From Massospora cicadina (taxonomy: Eukaryota > Entomophthoromycota > Entomophthoromycetes > Entomophthorales > Entomophthoraceae), in assembly GCA_022478985.1 (NCBI GenBank), contig JAKSZP010000016.1, forward strand, positions 124,001-188,000: a stretch of 64,000 nucleotides of DNA. The letters run 5' to 3'. Below the pieces are notes generated by a model. The model did not search any database and was not told the origin of the DNA. It saw only the letters and a list, made by a program, of their open reading frames with translations. The translations under genes and the position numbers were made by a program. Positions 47,190 through 58,935 of the stretch are shown here, piece by piece (the stretch's first letter is position 1; each line of letters opens with the position of its first letter).

Positions 47190-48171
47190 TGTTGAAATCC
47201 TGGCAAGGAGCTTCTCACAGATGCTTAGCCGCTGGATCTTTATAATATAGCAGGTGTAGGAGTACTAAGAAACTTGGCAGCTGGTTAAGAATATGGGACT
47301 AGAAAGTAAACCACAAGCAGACTTAAAGTTAAAAATAAATTGTTATGATAATTATCCCTTTATTAATATAACCTTAGTGTTTTTATATCTCATTATCTAA
47401 GAAAAACCCATAGTCATTGACTAGGTCAAGGTTATAGTCACACAATGCTTTCATGTAAAGAGATTTAAATTAAGTTTGAGGCACACAAAGGTGGCTAGGC
47501 TTCAGGGGTCTGTTCCTCATTGCAATACTTAAAGTAACTATATAGAAATTGATGTGTTGACAAGCTTTTTTGCAAGCATCCTCTGACTTTGAAAAAATTT
47601 GTGCACATGCATTTATCTGGAAAACTCATATAAACTGTTGCTATGTTTTTATCCAAATTCTATAAAATCTGATGAATTTTGAATTAGAAGTGATGCATTT
47701 TTTAATTAGGAGGAAGGTTTTGCTAAAAGATAAATTAACCTATAAGAATCTCTTAAAATCTTTCCATGCTAGTATGATTTAGTTTTAGGTGATTAGTCAA
47801 CTGCATATTTGATAAATACATGCGACAATAACTTAATATACTTGTTCCATCAGCCAAGTTGCAAATATTTTCATCTTGGTGATTACAGGAATTTTGAGCT
47901 CTTGATTGGCAGGTAAAATATTTTCTCCTTTAAGAAATCCATTCAGATTCATAAAATGGGGTTGTTTTTTCTTAGTGGTAACACTATATTCAAGTAGTAC
48001 ATTAGCGAATTTCCAAATTTATTTCACTAGTTCTGCCATGTGTTAGATATAAAGTTTACCAATGCCATTTGAGCTATTTAACCAAGTGTTAGACTCAGAA
48101 TTTCTAAAATTGGTGAACTATTCAGCAATTAGACTTTCCTCTCAACTAGTAAAACGTCCAGTTGTCTGACA
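47190..48171 (-). repeat. 5' LTR of element E
   Basis: 982 bp. On its own strand it runs from TGTCAGACAACTGG to CCAGGATTTCAACA next to the primer site. It pairs with 18222-19203. Confidence 0.82.
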
Positions 48172-50632
48172 ATGATATGAAGGGAAACCTTCAACTCAGT
48201 ACCTGATATGAGCATGCGTTTTTTATCTTAATTGATCAGATACTTTATCTGAGATTGCCATGGACATCATAGACCACCCTAATGTTTTATCTAGATATAC
48301 AACTAAAGATCAAAGAGATAGATTCCATATAAGTAAGAAAATTGAAAACAATCTTATATGTATAAGAAGAAAATTTTTTTAATATTATGGCACATAGTAG
48401 TGAATAATATTTATACTTGGCTTAGGTTCAGTTTAGGCAACTAGGTTGTCTATTTGTCTTTAGGGCTCAATTATAATCAAAATTTTTAACTTGTTTATTC
48501 GTTAATTGACTATAACTTCTATATAATACCATTAATTAGAGTACTGGTATATTAGACTTATCATTTATCATATATCTTCAATGTAAGTTAATAGAATATT
48601 TAATCTATTCTACGTATGCTAACCAGGGGATAGACTATACCAAAACTTGAGCAAGATTAAAAATTAAATTGAATGAAATGAACTGAACTGAACTATATAA
48701 TCAGATGGATGAGAAACACAAAATGAAACACAACTCCCCCAGGTGGGACAGTGGATAACCAATTATACCACCATAACAGAAGGAGGGGGGATTGCAAGAT
48801 CATCCTCAGCAGCGTCTTCCTCTTCCTAGAGCAAAGCACAGGCTAAGGAAAGGAATAGGGCATATAGGCATTAGTAGCATGTGGTTTGAGGGTGCTCATG
48901 AGCTGTTATTCATAATAATCGTCAGTTGTAAAAAATATAACCATATGGAGGAGCAGTGCTTTTCACACTTGTATGCAGATGTTGGGAAGTTTAATGAGTG
49001 TGGCAGTATTGGTGCAAGTAATTTTGGCTTTGGGATTCTGCACTGCCATGGCCTCAGCCTGGATGACGGTATTGGCGATTTTTTAAAGATGGTAAATATT
49101 TTTTAGTGTAAAGGATGACAATTAGGACAATTAGAGGAGGGAGGACTTTTACAAGTAACACTACAAATTTGGTGACAGCTTTGCTTAGGAGATGACAATA
49201 TTGAATGGCAGCTGCTTCAACAATAAGCTGATGGTCACTTTAGAACATATAACTGCTTGCTGGGGGTGTAGAAATGAAAGGGGCACGGAGTAGCCTACTC
49301 AGAAATGATGAAATGTTTAAATTGGATTGAGAATGGGGTAATGAAATTATCCAATTCATCAGTTTAAGACAATAAGCCCCAAAGGTTCTGATTGAACTGT
49401 ATTGGGGCCTTGGCATATGACTTAGGATTAGTTATTCTGAGGAAGCATGAGATTATACTGCTGTCCAAGCCAGTTTATGACTGGTAGTAACATCTGTGGC
49501 GCTGGGTGGGACAGGGGCATTATTGGTTGCTGCAGGCTTTGCTGCTGCATCAGGCTTTGAGGATGGGGGTATAATGGTATTCATATTAGAAGTGTGGTGT
49601 TGGAAGCTGAATGAAAGCTAGTGGAGGTGGGCTCAGAGCTAGTGGAAGATTAAAAGAAGGGCACTTGCATTTTGAGTGGATTTAAATCAAACAGGATGGA
49701 CAGATAATCTTCCCACTCTTGACGCAGGCCCAAAATGGATGGTTGGAGGCTAAGGGATGACTTAGCAAGATGGAATCAACAAAGATGTTCTATAAAATTC
49801 AGGGGCTGATTTTAGCAATAGCTTAAGCTCAGAGAGTCATGTAGCCCCATTTAGGACCACAAATTATAGGTTGTGGTTAGAGCTGTAAGCTGCCAAACTT
49901 GCCATCAGCTCCTGATGGAGCACCACGGAGGGAAGGTAAGTTGAAATCTAGCAAGTCAAATTACCAAAGTGGTTCCTGCTAGGGTACAGGTCTGAGTGGT
50001 AAGAATAGAGGTACCCTGGAAGATTAGTGCACAGTTGGCACAGCGGCAGCATTGGCTTTACAAATGAAATAGTCAAAATACCCCTAATTGGGGTGGAAGT
50101 CATTAAAGCCAGCAGGCTACATCATCACCTGAGCTAATTAATGATCTTATTTCAATATATGGGAATAGCTTTCCCCTAGTTGACACAAAGACTAAAAGCA
50201 TAATGCTCTAGGGAGCACCAGGGAGCAACAGGTTACTTCCTGTGTACAAGAGAGAAATTTCAAGATCCTTGGGTAGAATTAACTGACCCAAGGATTTGTT
50301 AGGACGGGATGAATTAGTCTAAACACATTTTCCCACTGGGTGGAAACCGCTGGGGAAGTTTTGCTGTTTCCCAACACTGGAGCAGCTAGTGGGGAATCTG
50401 AGGACATTGGGCAGGATTTGCAGTGGGAGGTTAAAGTTTAGTTTACTTTTACCTTCATTTTAGAATTCTCTTGAAAATTAATGCTAGTTAGAAAAAAAGT
50501 TCCCATAAGTAGAATCTCAACTTTATTTTATAATCTAGTATATAGTTCTAGTACTTAGACTAAAGATACATATTGTATAATAATATGATTTTATTTAGAA
50601 TAAACTATAGCTTAATTTTAATTAGAGTTTGT
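48172..50632 (-). other. decayed region, possibly once coding on the minus strand
   Basis: The first 500 bp are AT-rich. From about 48720 to 50430 base composition changes (G-rich on the plus strand). On the minus strand two protein-like starts appear: MSSDSPLAAPVLGNSKTS near 50405, open about 42 codons, and MNTIIPPSSKPDAAAKPA near 49583, open about 43 codons, with later fragments such as RQEWEDYLSILFDLNPLKM. Small, Pro/Ala-rich starts like these occur in ORF1 or gag proteins, but there is no zinc knuckle or polymerase motif. A 104-codon plus-strand frame at 48792-49106 has no supporting feature. Confidence 0.3.
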
Positions 50633-50648
50633 CATATACCAGTAATTA
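50633..50648. repeat. left target duplication of SINE S3
   Basis: CATATACCAGTAATTA, repeated exactly at 50937-50952. Confidence 0.85.
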
Positions 50649-50936
50649 TATATAAATTTTATTTGAGGAGGGCTGACCTGGGGATGATACCGCACCAATT
50701 AAAGGGAATCTAATGAATGGGAAAGGAGGATAAACTCTGGAAAACCTCCATGTGTGGCGTATGATAAGCCAGGAACTCCATGGACTGCCTTTGCTATTTG
50801 CTATCGCAGTTTGGGGCATTGGTGCACAATGCCAACATAGTCATAGTCATCCCCTACCCAAAGTTCCTGTACCAGAATCAAACTTGGGGAGGCGGTGGTA
50901 GAGGTTCCTATTCTACCACTGGGGTATCCTCCCCTA
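50649..50936 (-). mobile_element. SINE family 1, copy S3 (full length)
   Basis: 288 bp between perfect 16-bp duplications. On the minus strand it starts TAGGGGAGGATACCCCAGTG, with A box CCCAGTGGTAGAATA and a B-box-like AGTTTGATTCTGG, a body shared with the other copies, and the tail GGTCAGCCCTCCTCAAATAA. The head resembles tRNA-Gly, whose D arm contains CAGTGGTAGAAT. Confidence 0.9.
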
Positions 50937-51839
50937 CATATACCAGTAATTAAACTCCTATAAAGTCGTTTTCTAATGCATCTGATATTTCAGAGGTAAC
51001 AGTATTATGCAAAGATGATACAATTCAAACAAGTAAGAAATTCAGAAAAAAATACAAATTTAATCAGACTCTAAGCTATACAGAGATAGAGATAAGCCTA
51101 TGCATCAGATATAAACCAATTAATTACCCAAGTTATCATAACTATACATACTATTAATTACTTTATTGCATAAAACATATCCTATGATGTAAGAGAATAA
51201 TGTTTAGAGGGTGATGTATCATTTTCATAGTACATCTGAGACAGACCCATAAATTCACTTTACTTAATTTAGTTTATGCAATATATATTATGTAATATAA
51301 TATAAATTTGGTTTATTCTTTAACTTATAGACCATTAGTTAATTTAAAATTTCCTAATTGTAAACATTGCTTAAATCAATCAGATCAACACATGTCTAAA
51401 ATCACATAGAATTTGACTGTGCTTTCTAAATCAACTACAAAAATATCATGTAATAAAATATAATTTATTTTTCTATATCACGTGATCCTTTATAGGATAA
51501 TATAATGTAATTTAGATGCTCTCTAGAATGGTAATAAGCATAGAATACCTATCTTTCTCTTACAAAAGAGCTCACATTACCAGCAACATGGATATATTTC
51601 AGTTCTCAATAGGCTGAGTTTTTTACTTGGTCTCTTCTAAGATTTCTTCTCAGGTTATAAGACTAAATTTACATTACCGACTATTAGTATTTTTTATGGA
51701 TTGCTCCTCATGTTTCTCATTTTATTTATAATATATTTCAAATCTAATTATATACTTTTATTATATAAATATACTTTCTATAAGGCATAAAGATACTATG
51801 TATATTATAGTCTAACAAGTCTTGGAATACTAAGGCAGA
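50937..51839. other. AT-rich spacer
   Basis: It begins with the second copy of the S3 target duplication (50937-50952). Beyond that I see no gene or repeat up to the S4 flank. Confidence 0.5.
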
Positions 51840-51854
51840 AGATGAGTTTGAAAA

Positions 51855-52136
51855 GGAAAAGGTACCCCAGTGGTAGAATATGGACTCACTACCACTGCCT
51901 TCCCAGTTTCAATCCTGGTAGATGAACTTTGGGTAGGGGACAATTTTGACTGTGTTGGCATTGTACGCCAATGTCCTAAACCAAGATAGCAAATAGCAAG
52001 GCAGTTCATGTAGTTCCTGGCCTATAATACGCCACGCATGGAGGTTTTCTAGGTTTTATCCTCCTTATCCAATAATTTAAATTTCTTTCATTAGTTCAGT
52101 ATTTTCTTCAGGTCAGCTACCTCAAATAAAATTTAC
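51855..52136 (+). mobile_element. SINE family 1, copy S4 (full length)
   Basis: 282 bp. A box CCCAGTGGTAGAATA (about 51866-51880), B box AGTTTCAATCC (51905-51915), tail GGTCAGCTACCTCAAATAAA. Flanks AGATGAGTTTGAAAA (51840-51854) and AGATGAGCCTGAAAA (52137-52151) differ at two bases. Confidence 0.88.
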
Positions 52137-52404
52137 AGATGAGCCTGAAAACAAAGTTTGGGTGATCAATTGTCAAAAGATTATAATGAGATATAGTATC
52201 TCCAAAATTCTATAAAGTATAACTTTTATAACTGAATTCAGAGAGTAATTTAAAATTATCCCTTGCATTAGTTATATTTGCCAATCTAGCCTACTGCAAT
52301 AATGAGCTAAAATGAGCTGTTACAAGATAATAACTTCTGGCCATCTCATACTAACTATCCCTAAAGTAAAGCTATAAAATAGTTTATAACTTACAATGTA
52401 TTCA

Positions 52405-52704
52405 TTTTTATTTATTTATTTATTTGAGCAAGCTGACCAGAGTACAGCAATACCAAAAGAAAGAAAGAAAAAAAAGAATTAACATGAAACCTGATCTGGG
52501 TCAACTCCATCAAAGAAATTTTCCACCCCTTGGATTGGGACTTTAATTATCCTGATTACTTCATGGGTAAGGTCTTCGTATTATTAGACCTACTGGCTGC
52601 CAATAGCTTCCTTCAGCTGGCACCCCAATCAATTTTTAAAGGGCGGGAATTAACCCACAACTTTCAGGTTGTAGCTGTACACCTAACAACTCGCCTTCAC
52701 CCCC
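52405..52704 (-). mobile_element. SINE family 2, one copy
   Basis: 300 bp with a different tRNA-like head. On the minus strand it has an A-box-like GAGTTGTTAGGTGTACAGC and a B-box-like GTGGGTTAATTCCCGCC at about 52643-52659. The tail is CTCTGGTCAGCTTGCTCA followed by repeated AAAT. Flanks TTACAATGTATTCA (52391-52404) and TTACAATGTTTTCA (52705-52718) differ at one base. Its body is unlike family 1, but the tail is shared. Confidence 0.8.
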
Positions 52705-52922
52705 TTACAATGTTTTCAATTGTTAGTAATTAAAGTAATTTTTGAAGCGTGTATTGAATAAAATCTATTGGTATTATATTAATATTAAGCTTTATCTTTT
52801 ACATTATTTTTTGCTAAATTTGCTAGTGTTAATGTGAGTTTAAATATATCAGACATCTTTTCATATTGTAAGTTTTTTATACCTTAAAAAACAGTACTAA
52901 TATAATTAAAACTTTAAGTACC

Positions 52923-54200
52923 TGTTAAAATCTTGTAGCTGTTTACACTTTGAGAATAGAGCTTGCTTCAGCTCCCTAGACTTCTGTAAGGTTCTTTGTA
53001 TGTGCAATCTATAGTTGTTGATATAATCTGATAAAATATGTGAGTGATAGATAAAAAATGATTTCTAGTATTTAGTTGAGCTTTTCACAACCAAAATATA
53101 CTTTTCTAGGGCTCTACTTGGAAAAGATACAATATTCCTTCAGCCTGCTAATGAAGGTACTAGTATTCTCTAGGTGTAAGGGAATTCCTAACCTTTTAAC
53201 TCCTCCTCTGGAGTTGTCAACTTCTGGATGACAACAGAACTTAACCTACTGGCATCAGTTTCAGTGGTTCTTAATAAAACTTCTTAAATTGAGACTCAAT
53301 ACTAATTCTGACTTTGAGGTCTCTCTTAGGATTAATCCAGCAATTATAGTTCAGTGGCCTTTTTTTAAAACTTCTACCCCTTCATCACTATTGATGCAGG
53401 AGCCTCAGAGAATTAATAATAATATCTAGCCCAGGAATTTCTACGCCATCTACTCTAATCCAAAGAGTACTAAAAATACAACAAATGTATAATAAACTAG
53501 TTATGTTTGATACTAAAAAGATTCTGCTTTATTTAATAAATTTTAAGGGAATATATAGACATCATCAAATAGCTAGTCTGTTGGTGACTAAACTGTAAAC
53601 GCCAGCTGGTACACATGAATTTACCCTCAACAAATTGCTCAATGATAAATGAAGCTTCCTCTGTTTCATATAAAATAGTCAGGCTCCACTGCTGACTAAA
53701 AAATGTTCCGCTATGGGTTGGAATTGCTGGCAGGATGTCCCAACATTCTCATCCAATCCCAATGAAAAAATCTATTAAGCTAGCAACCCGCTTAGGTAAT
53801 AGGGCCCTCAGCCCATTATCAGCAGGTCACGTTGCCCAAAAGGTTAAACCATCAGTTGTTGACACCAAAAGCGTTGTCAGCACCCAGTATCTACTCAATA
53901 AACTCTTAGTCAATTGGTGATAAAACCTATTTGACTACTACAAGCTAGTCTAATTATAAATTACTAAATTGAAACCCAAATTAATTGTCTATTGTCAGGG
54001 ATTATCCCTGACAAAACATTAAAAATATGGTGGAAATAATGGCGGATTGCTAGATGGTTGTTTAGGCTAAATCACCAAACAATAGTTAATGTATATAACA
54101 ATAACTTCCTCATCCACTAGATGGCCTTTTCCCCTAGTGGATAAGATGATTTTAAAAATCTGATCAGGCGGGATAATGTGGTCATAATTAAAATCTTAAT
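52923..54200. repeat. solo LTR H, copy 2
   Basis: It matches 19838-21143 along its length and starts TGTTAAAATCTTG. No internal element genes flank it. It contains a perfect 21-bp inverted repeat at 53993-54013 (TGTCAGGGA, TTA, TCCCTGACA) and an ATCCACTAG...CTAGTGGAT hairpin near 54112-54143. The right border is uncertain and I found no 5-bp duplication. Confidence 0.6.
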
Positions 54201-55075
54201 AGTATTATTTTTATTTGAGACTACTACATCTGATTTTTTAGGGTGGAATTATATATATATACTTACTTCAAAAACTAAATTCATTAATTCCTTTATATAA
54301 GCATGATTGATTTCTTAGATTATCTAAGCTTTATACTGATAAGCTTTCTAATCGTTCTATTTAGTCACTATTAATTTAGTAAAGATATATTGCTACAAGA
54401 ATACATTTATAATTACAAAAAATAATAAATGAGATAGGTTTAATTTTATAGTAAGAGCTTTATATGAGGCTTTTTTAGGAAAATTAAGTTAAAAGAAGGT
54501 TTAAAATATAGTTGGACTAGCCCATGAAAATGTTTTCTGAATGCAGAAATGAAAAATCAAAAAATGTAAACATATATACTATATGTCTTTTAGTGTGCTG
54601 ATACTAATTAGACTATCCTGGAACTCCAGGTGAGTGAACACTAGAACCTCAGCCAGAATACCTTTGGTACAGTCATACATAAAATTGATGGGATAAGATA
54701 AAGGTAGGCATGAACACAAGTCAACAGCCCCTAAAATTAGTAATTATATTTGTGAGATCTTTGGCGGACTGCTAATATTCACAGATAAAAATTGAAACTT
54801 TTTGGGGATCATTATTTTATTGAAATTCAAAAGGGTAAGAAATGGAAAAATAGAGCAACAGCAGAACCTGTTGGGTTCTGGTGCCTTATGAGCACACAAA
54901 CAAATTGGGGACTGAATGATTGCACTTACCATTAGGAACAATATCACAATTTTCAATTGTGTTAGATTAGCATCCAGGAATTCTATGATGCTTTATTGAT
55001 TTTGGACTAGCCAACTGACTCACGCTTAAACTATGCTACCAACTTTCTTCTACCAATACAATATTTCTTAGTGGA
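54201..55075. other. AT-rich spacer
   Basis: No gene, repeat pair or regulatory signal that I can support. Confidence 0.45.
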
Positions 55076-55405
55076 TTGGCATCACTCTGTCCACTAGGCA
55101 ACTGGCTGCACTCATGGCCAGGCCACATACAGCTGTTCTTACTGGGTCAGGAAGTGGTTTGTTGCGTCCATACTAACATGGATGGACCCACATTTTTTAA
55201 AGACAGAGAGACATGGCGATGGGAATTTTCATGTCTAAAACCAAGTTTACTAGATATATTTCTGGTGGATTCCAATTTACTTAAATTTGGCGGAACTCAA
55301 ACCACAGGAGACAACATGCCAAGGGGAAGTATAAATACCAACCCCCTGCTGGTGGAGACCCCTGGCCGCCATCACTTCCCCCCACAAGCCCTAAAATTTC
55401 TGTAA
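55076..55405 (+). CDS. unassigned small open frame
   Basis: 109 codons starting MASLCPLGNWLHSWPG, with blocks such as NMDGPTFFKDRETWRWEF. The composition is protein-like (Trp, Cys and Pro spread evenly) and GC is higher than in the flanks. I recognise no domain, and there is no neighbouring gene to give context. It may be an exon, a transposon remnant or chance. Confidence 0.2.
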   Translation: MASLCPLGNWLHSWPGHIQLFLLGQEVVCCVHTNMDGPTFFKDRETWRWEFSCLKPSLLDIFLVDSNLLKFGGTQTTGDNMPRGSINTNPLLVETPGRHHFPPQALKFL

Positions 55406-55699
55406 TAGATAATGAGTGGTTAACAAAGTGAAAAGTGATGTGACCTTTAAAGGATAAGCCGCCAATCACCTCTTATTTACCCCACGGAAAAAACTGACAG
55501 TGTAATGAGGGGAAAAGCCACCGGCTTCTTCCCTTTCTTTGGCTGAAATGAAATATCTCCTGATTTAGCCACAAAGGTTGCTCAACCATAATTACACTAT
55601 ATCTCTAAAGAATTTCAAAACATCTCACAAGTTTTTTATGTATGCTTTGATTTTTACATACATGTACAAATAATTAAATAGGATAGTTGATGCATTTTT

Positions 55700-56671
55700 A
55701 AAATGGTAGATAGGATTATTTACCTAGTATAAAATATGTTACTCTTTATATTATCCTAAATATCTTGCTGTTTAGTATAAATGTTACTATATAATATATG
55801 TCATGATATTTATTTACTAGAGTTTTATTGCAATTAGTTTGACCAACCATTTTTATTATTTAAGTACAAGTTTTTCATATAATTGAAAAGTAGATTTGGG
55901 CTTTAATTGATCAGGCCACAACGTCAGAGTTATTTTACATTAATAAATTACTATATATTGGTTTTAACATGGATTCCAACTTAATAGTTAGTTGCCAAAA
56001 GTTGTAAAAAATTACACTTATAATTTCATTATGATGCCTTCTTTCACATACTCTATGACAGCAGATCCATTTCTAATCTCCGCCAGTAAAACTTCCACTT
56101 TTATAAATTATTGATTACCTTGGCTCATGGCCTCAATTTTTCTATCGCCTATTAGTTATTTTAAACTTAAATCCTATCTTGCCCTGCGCTGTCATAGAAT
56201 GTTTGATAAAATGGTCCCATTTTTATTACAGTCATCCACATATATATCTATTGCGATTGTCATATTGCTCTTATTATAGAATTGCCAAAGCCCTATTCAT
56301 TTGTTTCCTGGTCTAACTTAGATATCATGCCTTTGGCTTACACTTCTTAGTGTATTTAGTAACCATGAATGGCACCAATAGGAACTCTAGTAGAAAGAAG
56401 GGCATATCTTTTTCAGGATTGCCATTTGTAAGGGGATCTTTTTTGAAATAGCCTGCTACCAGCCTACCATTAAAATTACTTTAGAAAGCCATTTAGCCAC
56501 TAGAAATAGTATAGACTATGTTTATTTTTTTGTTTTTTAATATTACCTTTTTTTGACTTTAACTAATCCTTTTAAGAGGTTTTAGTCAGATTACATCATA
56601 AAACAGTACATGGAATTTTTGCGTGTTTATAATCTGTGAACCTGACTATGATCCACTGCACAATATCAACA
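55700..56671 (+). repeat. probable 5' LTR of element J
   Basis: The right border is set by the primer site, with the LTR ending AATATCAACA at 56671. The left border is not visible because the other LTR lies outside the window. The end resembles that of E (ATTTCAACA). Confidence 0.4.
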
Positions 56672-56673
56672 AA

Positions 56674-56690
56674 TGGTCTCACTACAGGGG
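56674..56690 (+). promoter_or_regulatory. tRNA primer-binding site of J
   Basis: TGGTCTCACTACAGGGG, the A/B site lacking one G. Confidence 0.7.
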
Positions 56691-56779
56691 GACTCCCAAC
56701 TTGTTTCCATGTACATCACTTTTATTAAGTATTAATCCCAGTAATCCAATTGAAGACTACCTCCAGGTGGAAGTAGCAT

Positions 56780-58320
56780 GACCTTTTAGAGCTAAAGCGG
56801 CTGACTAACAGGAGAAGCAAAATAATCATTATAATATATGGCAATTACATGCTGACTTAGAAGCTAGAAGTTAGCCAATTTTCTGGAAATGTTATTGGAT
56901 ATAATCTCTACGTTATAGAAATATTTTAAGACATGGAAGTTCATCAACGCCAACTTGACAGTTTTGATACCAATATGGATGGAGATGTTCACCCCAATAC
57001 TTATATATATAGAAATTAATTTCTTACATCTGGAACTGAAACATGGACAGAAAATAAGGTCCCTGGTGAATATGAAAACTATCTTAAAAGTGGAATTTTT
57101 GCTGTTAACCAAAAGATAGTTAATATCGAAGCCACATTGCAGACAGAACTTTGCCGTTTTTCTAATATTTTTGACCAGTTTAAAAATTGAGATCCTTAAT
57201 AAACTTTTTAGATGTCAACAGAATAGATTTAGTGAACGACCCTCTGATATCTTCATTGATTAGCGGGACCCCCTTCCAATGGAACATAAATTGATGGCAA
57301 CTAGGATCAGATTACATGTAACTTGCATATGGTTTTTACAGCTGCTTTGGCCTTAAAGCTTCTGCCAATCCTAATACTCCAGCAACTCCTCCTCCTGATC
57401 ATTTGGCCTTGATTATTTGTGAGATCCAGTACAACCTCTACGCAAAACTTCTGTTTCTCTACCCAGGTTCCCTTTGAAACTCTTCCAACTAGGCCTCTCC
57501 AGTGGCACAAAGACATTCTACTCCCACTCCTCATCTACATAACATGTGAAGTTATATAGTATCTACGCAGACTCTTTGGCCCTGCAACCATCAAAATAAA
57601 TTTCCGTTAATTCTTACAACTTACCTAAGTCTAAAAAGACTATGATTGTTCACAATTTTAATCATCATATTGAGATTAGTACTAAGGGAGAACTCAAGAA
57701 TGCTAGTCAACAATGGTAATGAACTCGCTGGACACTGAAAGTTAGAAGTTATTTATGCTGAAGTAAAATAAGGTAAGTGTGTCCTACCTTAGTTCCAATG
57801 ATCCTCTTATCAAGGTTTTTGGTGATGCAAAAAGGTAACCGTTTGAAAGATGTATTTTTTATTATCTTTTTAATAAGGATGGAACTGTAAAATTTTTTGT
57901 GGGAGCTTTAATATGGAGGCATAACATTATCTAGATCAAGCGCCATTAATGATTATGATGCAAAGATTACTTTGCGCCATGCCTGTGAGCCCTAAAAAGA
58001 ATTATATCATGATTAATACCAGTTTTGTATAATGAGAACTAAATTTTCTATATGGATAGTATTATCTCCTCTGATGCTGCCACTTTTGAGGCGCCCAAAA
58101 AATCATTGGAAGCCTCATGATTTTTCTCTAGGGCTAGTCCCTAAAGAAAGCTTTAACTTCAAATTATGGCCCTTATTCTAATAGGCCTGATATCATTCAG
58201 ATCATCTTTTATCTTTGCAAAAACTGGGGCACTATGCTAATCATTGCCCTAATTGGAGCTCCACTACCAAGGATATTGTATAAAAATCAAGGATTTAGTT
58301 GATTTGATAAAGGATAAAGT
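56780..58320 (+). pseudogene. gag of element J
   Basis: Very decayed. The zinc knuckle near 58212-58255 reads YLCKNWG and, after a one-base shift, GHYANHCPNW. This fits CX2CX4HX4C with the first Cys lost and a 1-bp insertion in the middle. Around 57760-57850 peptides such as YLSSNDPLIKVFGDAKR resemble the capsid end of A gag (LPHLEG...IMKEFGSP). The start cannot be placed. Confidence 0.55.
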
Positions 58321-58732
58321 GGAGTAAAACTGTGATTTTCTGCATTTGCCTCCTCAAAAATCCCAATTAAAACCCCATTACAACCTTCTGTTCAATGAAA
58401 AAAAGCTGAAAAGCCGCCTATAGCGGTTCATTAAGTTATAGCAGATGATATGGCCTTGGGACTTAACCAGATTATGGTTCCTTTATGAAAATCAAAAATA
58501 GTGTTTAAATTAGTTAGGCTTAACTGGCAATTAATTTTACAAAGTTCTGATCTACTTAGTGTTTTATATTGTCAGTTCTTATTTAGCTCTTCATACAATT
58601 GTGATCAGCTATTTTGATGTACAGCTGTCTTCAGATCATAATGCTTAATCGCCAATAATGTTTGAGTATCAGATTAAGTAACATGTTAATTGATACAACC
58701 AATGATGGTTTAATTTAGTTTAATAGCAAATG

Positions 58733-58935
58733 ATGCCTAGGATAATCGATAATTTTTTTATAATATTTATTAATTTACCCAAATTTATGCCAAGGATAAT
58801 CAATAAATTTTTATGATCTACCAGCAATTGATGCAAAGGATAATCAACAGTTTAATAGGATTTACTGGAGATTGATACAAAGGATAAATAGACTTATGTT
58901 TACTAATGATTAATGCTAAGGATAATTTACAAATG
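58733..58935 (+). repeat. short tandem repeats in element J
   Basis: Five copies of a core like ATGCNAAGGATAATC start at 58733, 58787, 58831, 58875 and 58913, spaced 38-54 bp with variable AT-rich filler. They lie between the knuckle and protease, where the other elements have only a short spacer. Confidence 0.55.

Larger units (their letters stand above)
18222..48171 (-). mobile_element. Ty3/gypsy element E, host of the nest
   Basis: On the minus strand the order is 5' LTR (47190-48171), primer site (47170-47187), gag (45983-47160 continuing at 33881-35204), protease (33592-33880), RT (23500 down to 22240), RNase H, integrase (21514-21144 continuing at 19837) and 3' LTR (18222-19203). It is split by B, by F with A inside, by solo LTR H and by a SINE. 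Without B and F/A its length is about 9.6 kb, including H and the SINE. ATGAT follows the right LTR and ATTAT precedes the left one, a possible 4-of-5 target duplication. Every domain is disrupted. Confidence 0.85.

Noticed and set aside
48792..49106. 104-codon plus-strand frame as a gene
   Set aside because: No recognisable domain, no neighbours, and the opposite strand looks more protein-like. Kept only as part of the undefined region.
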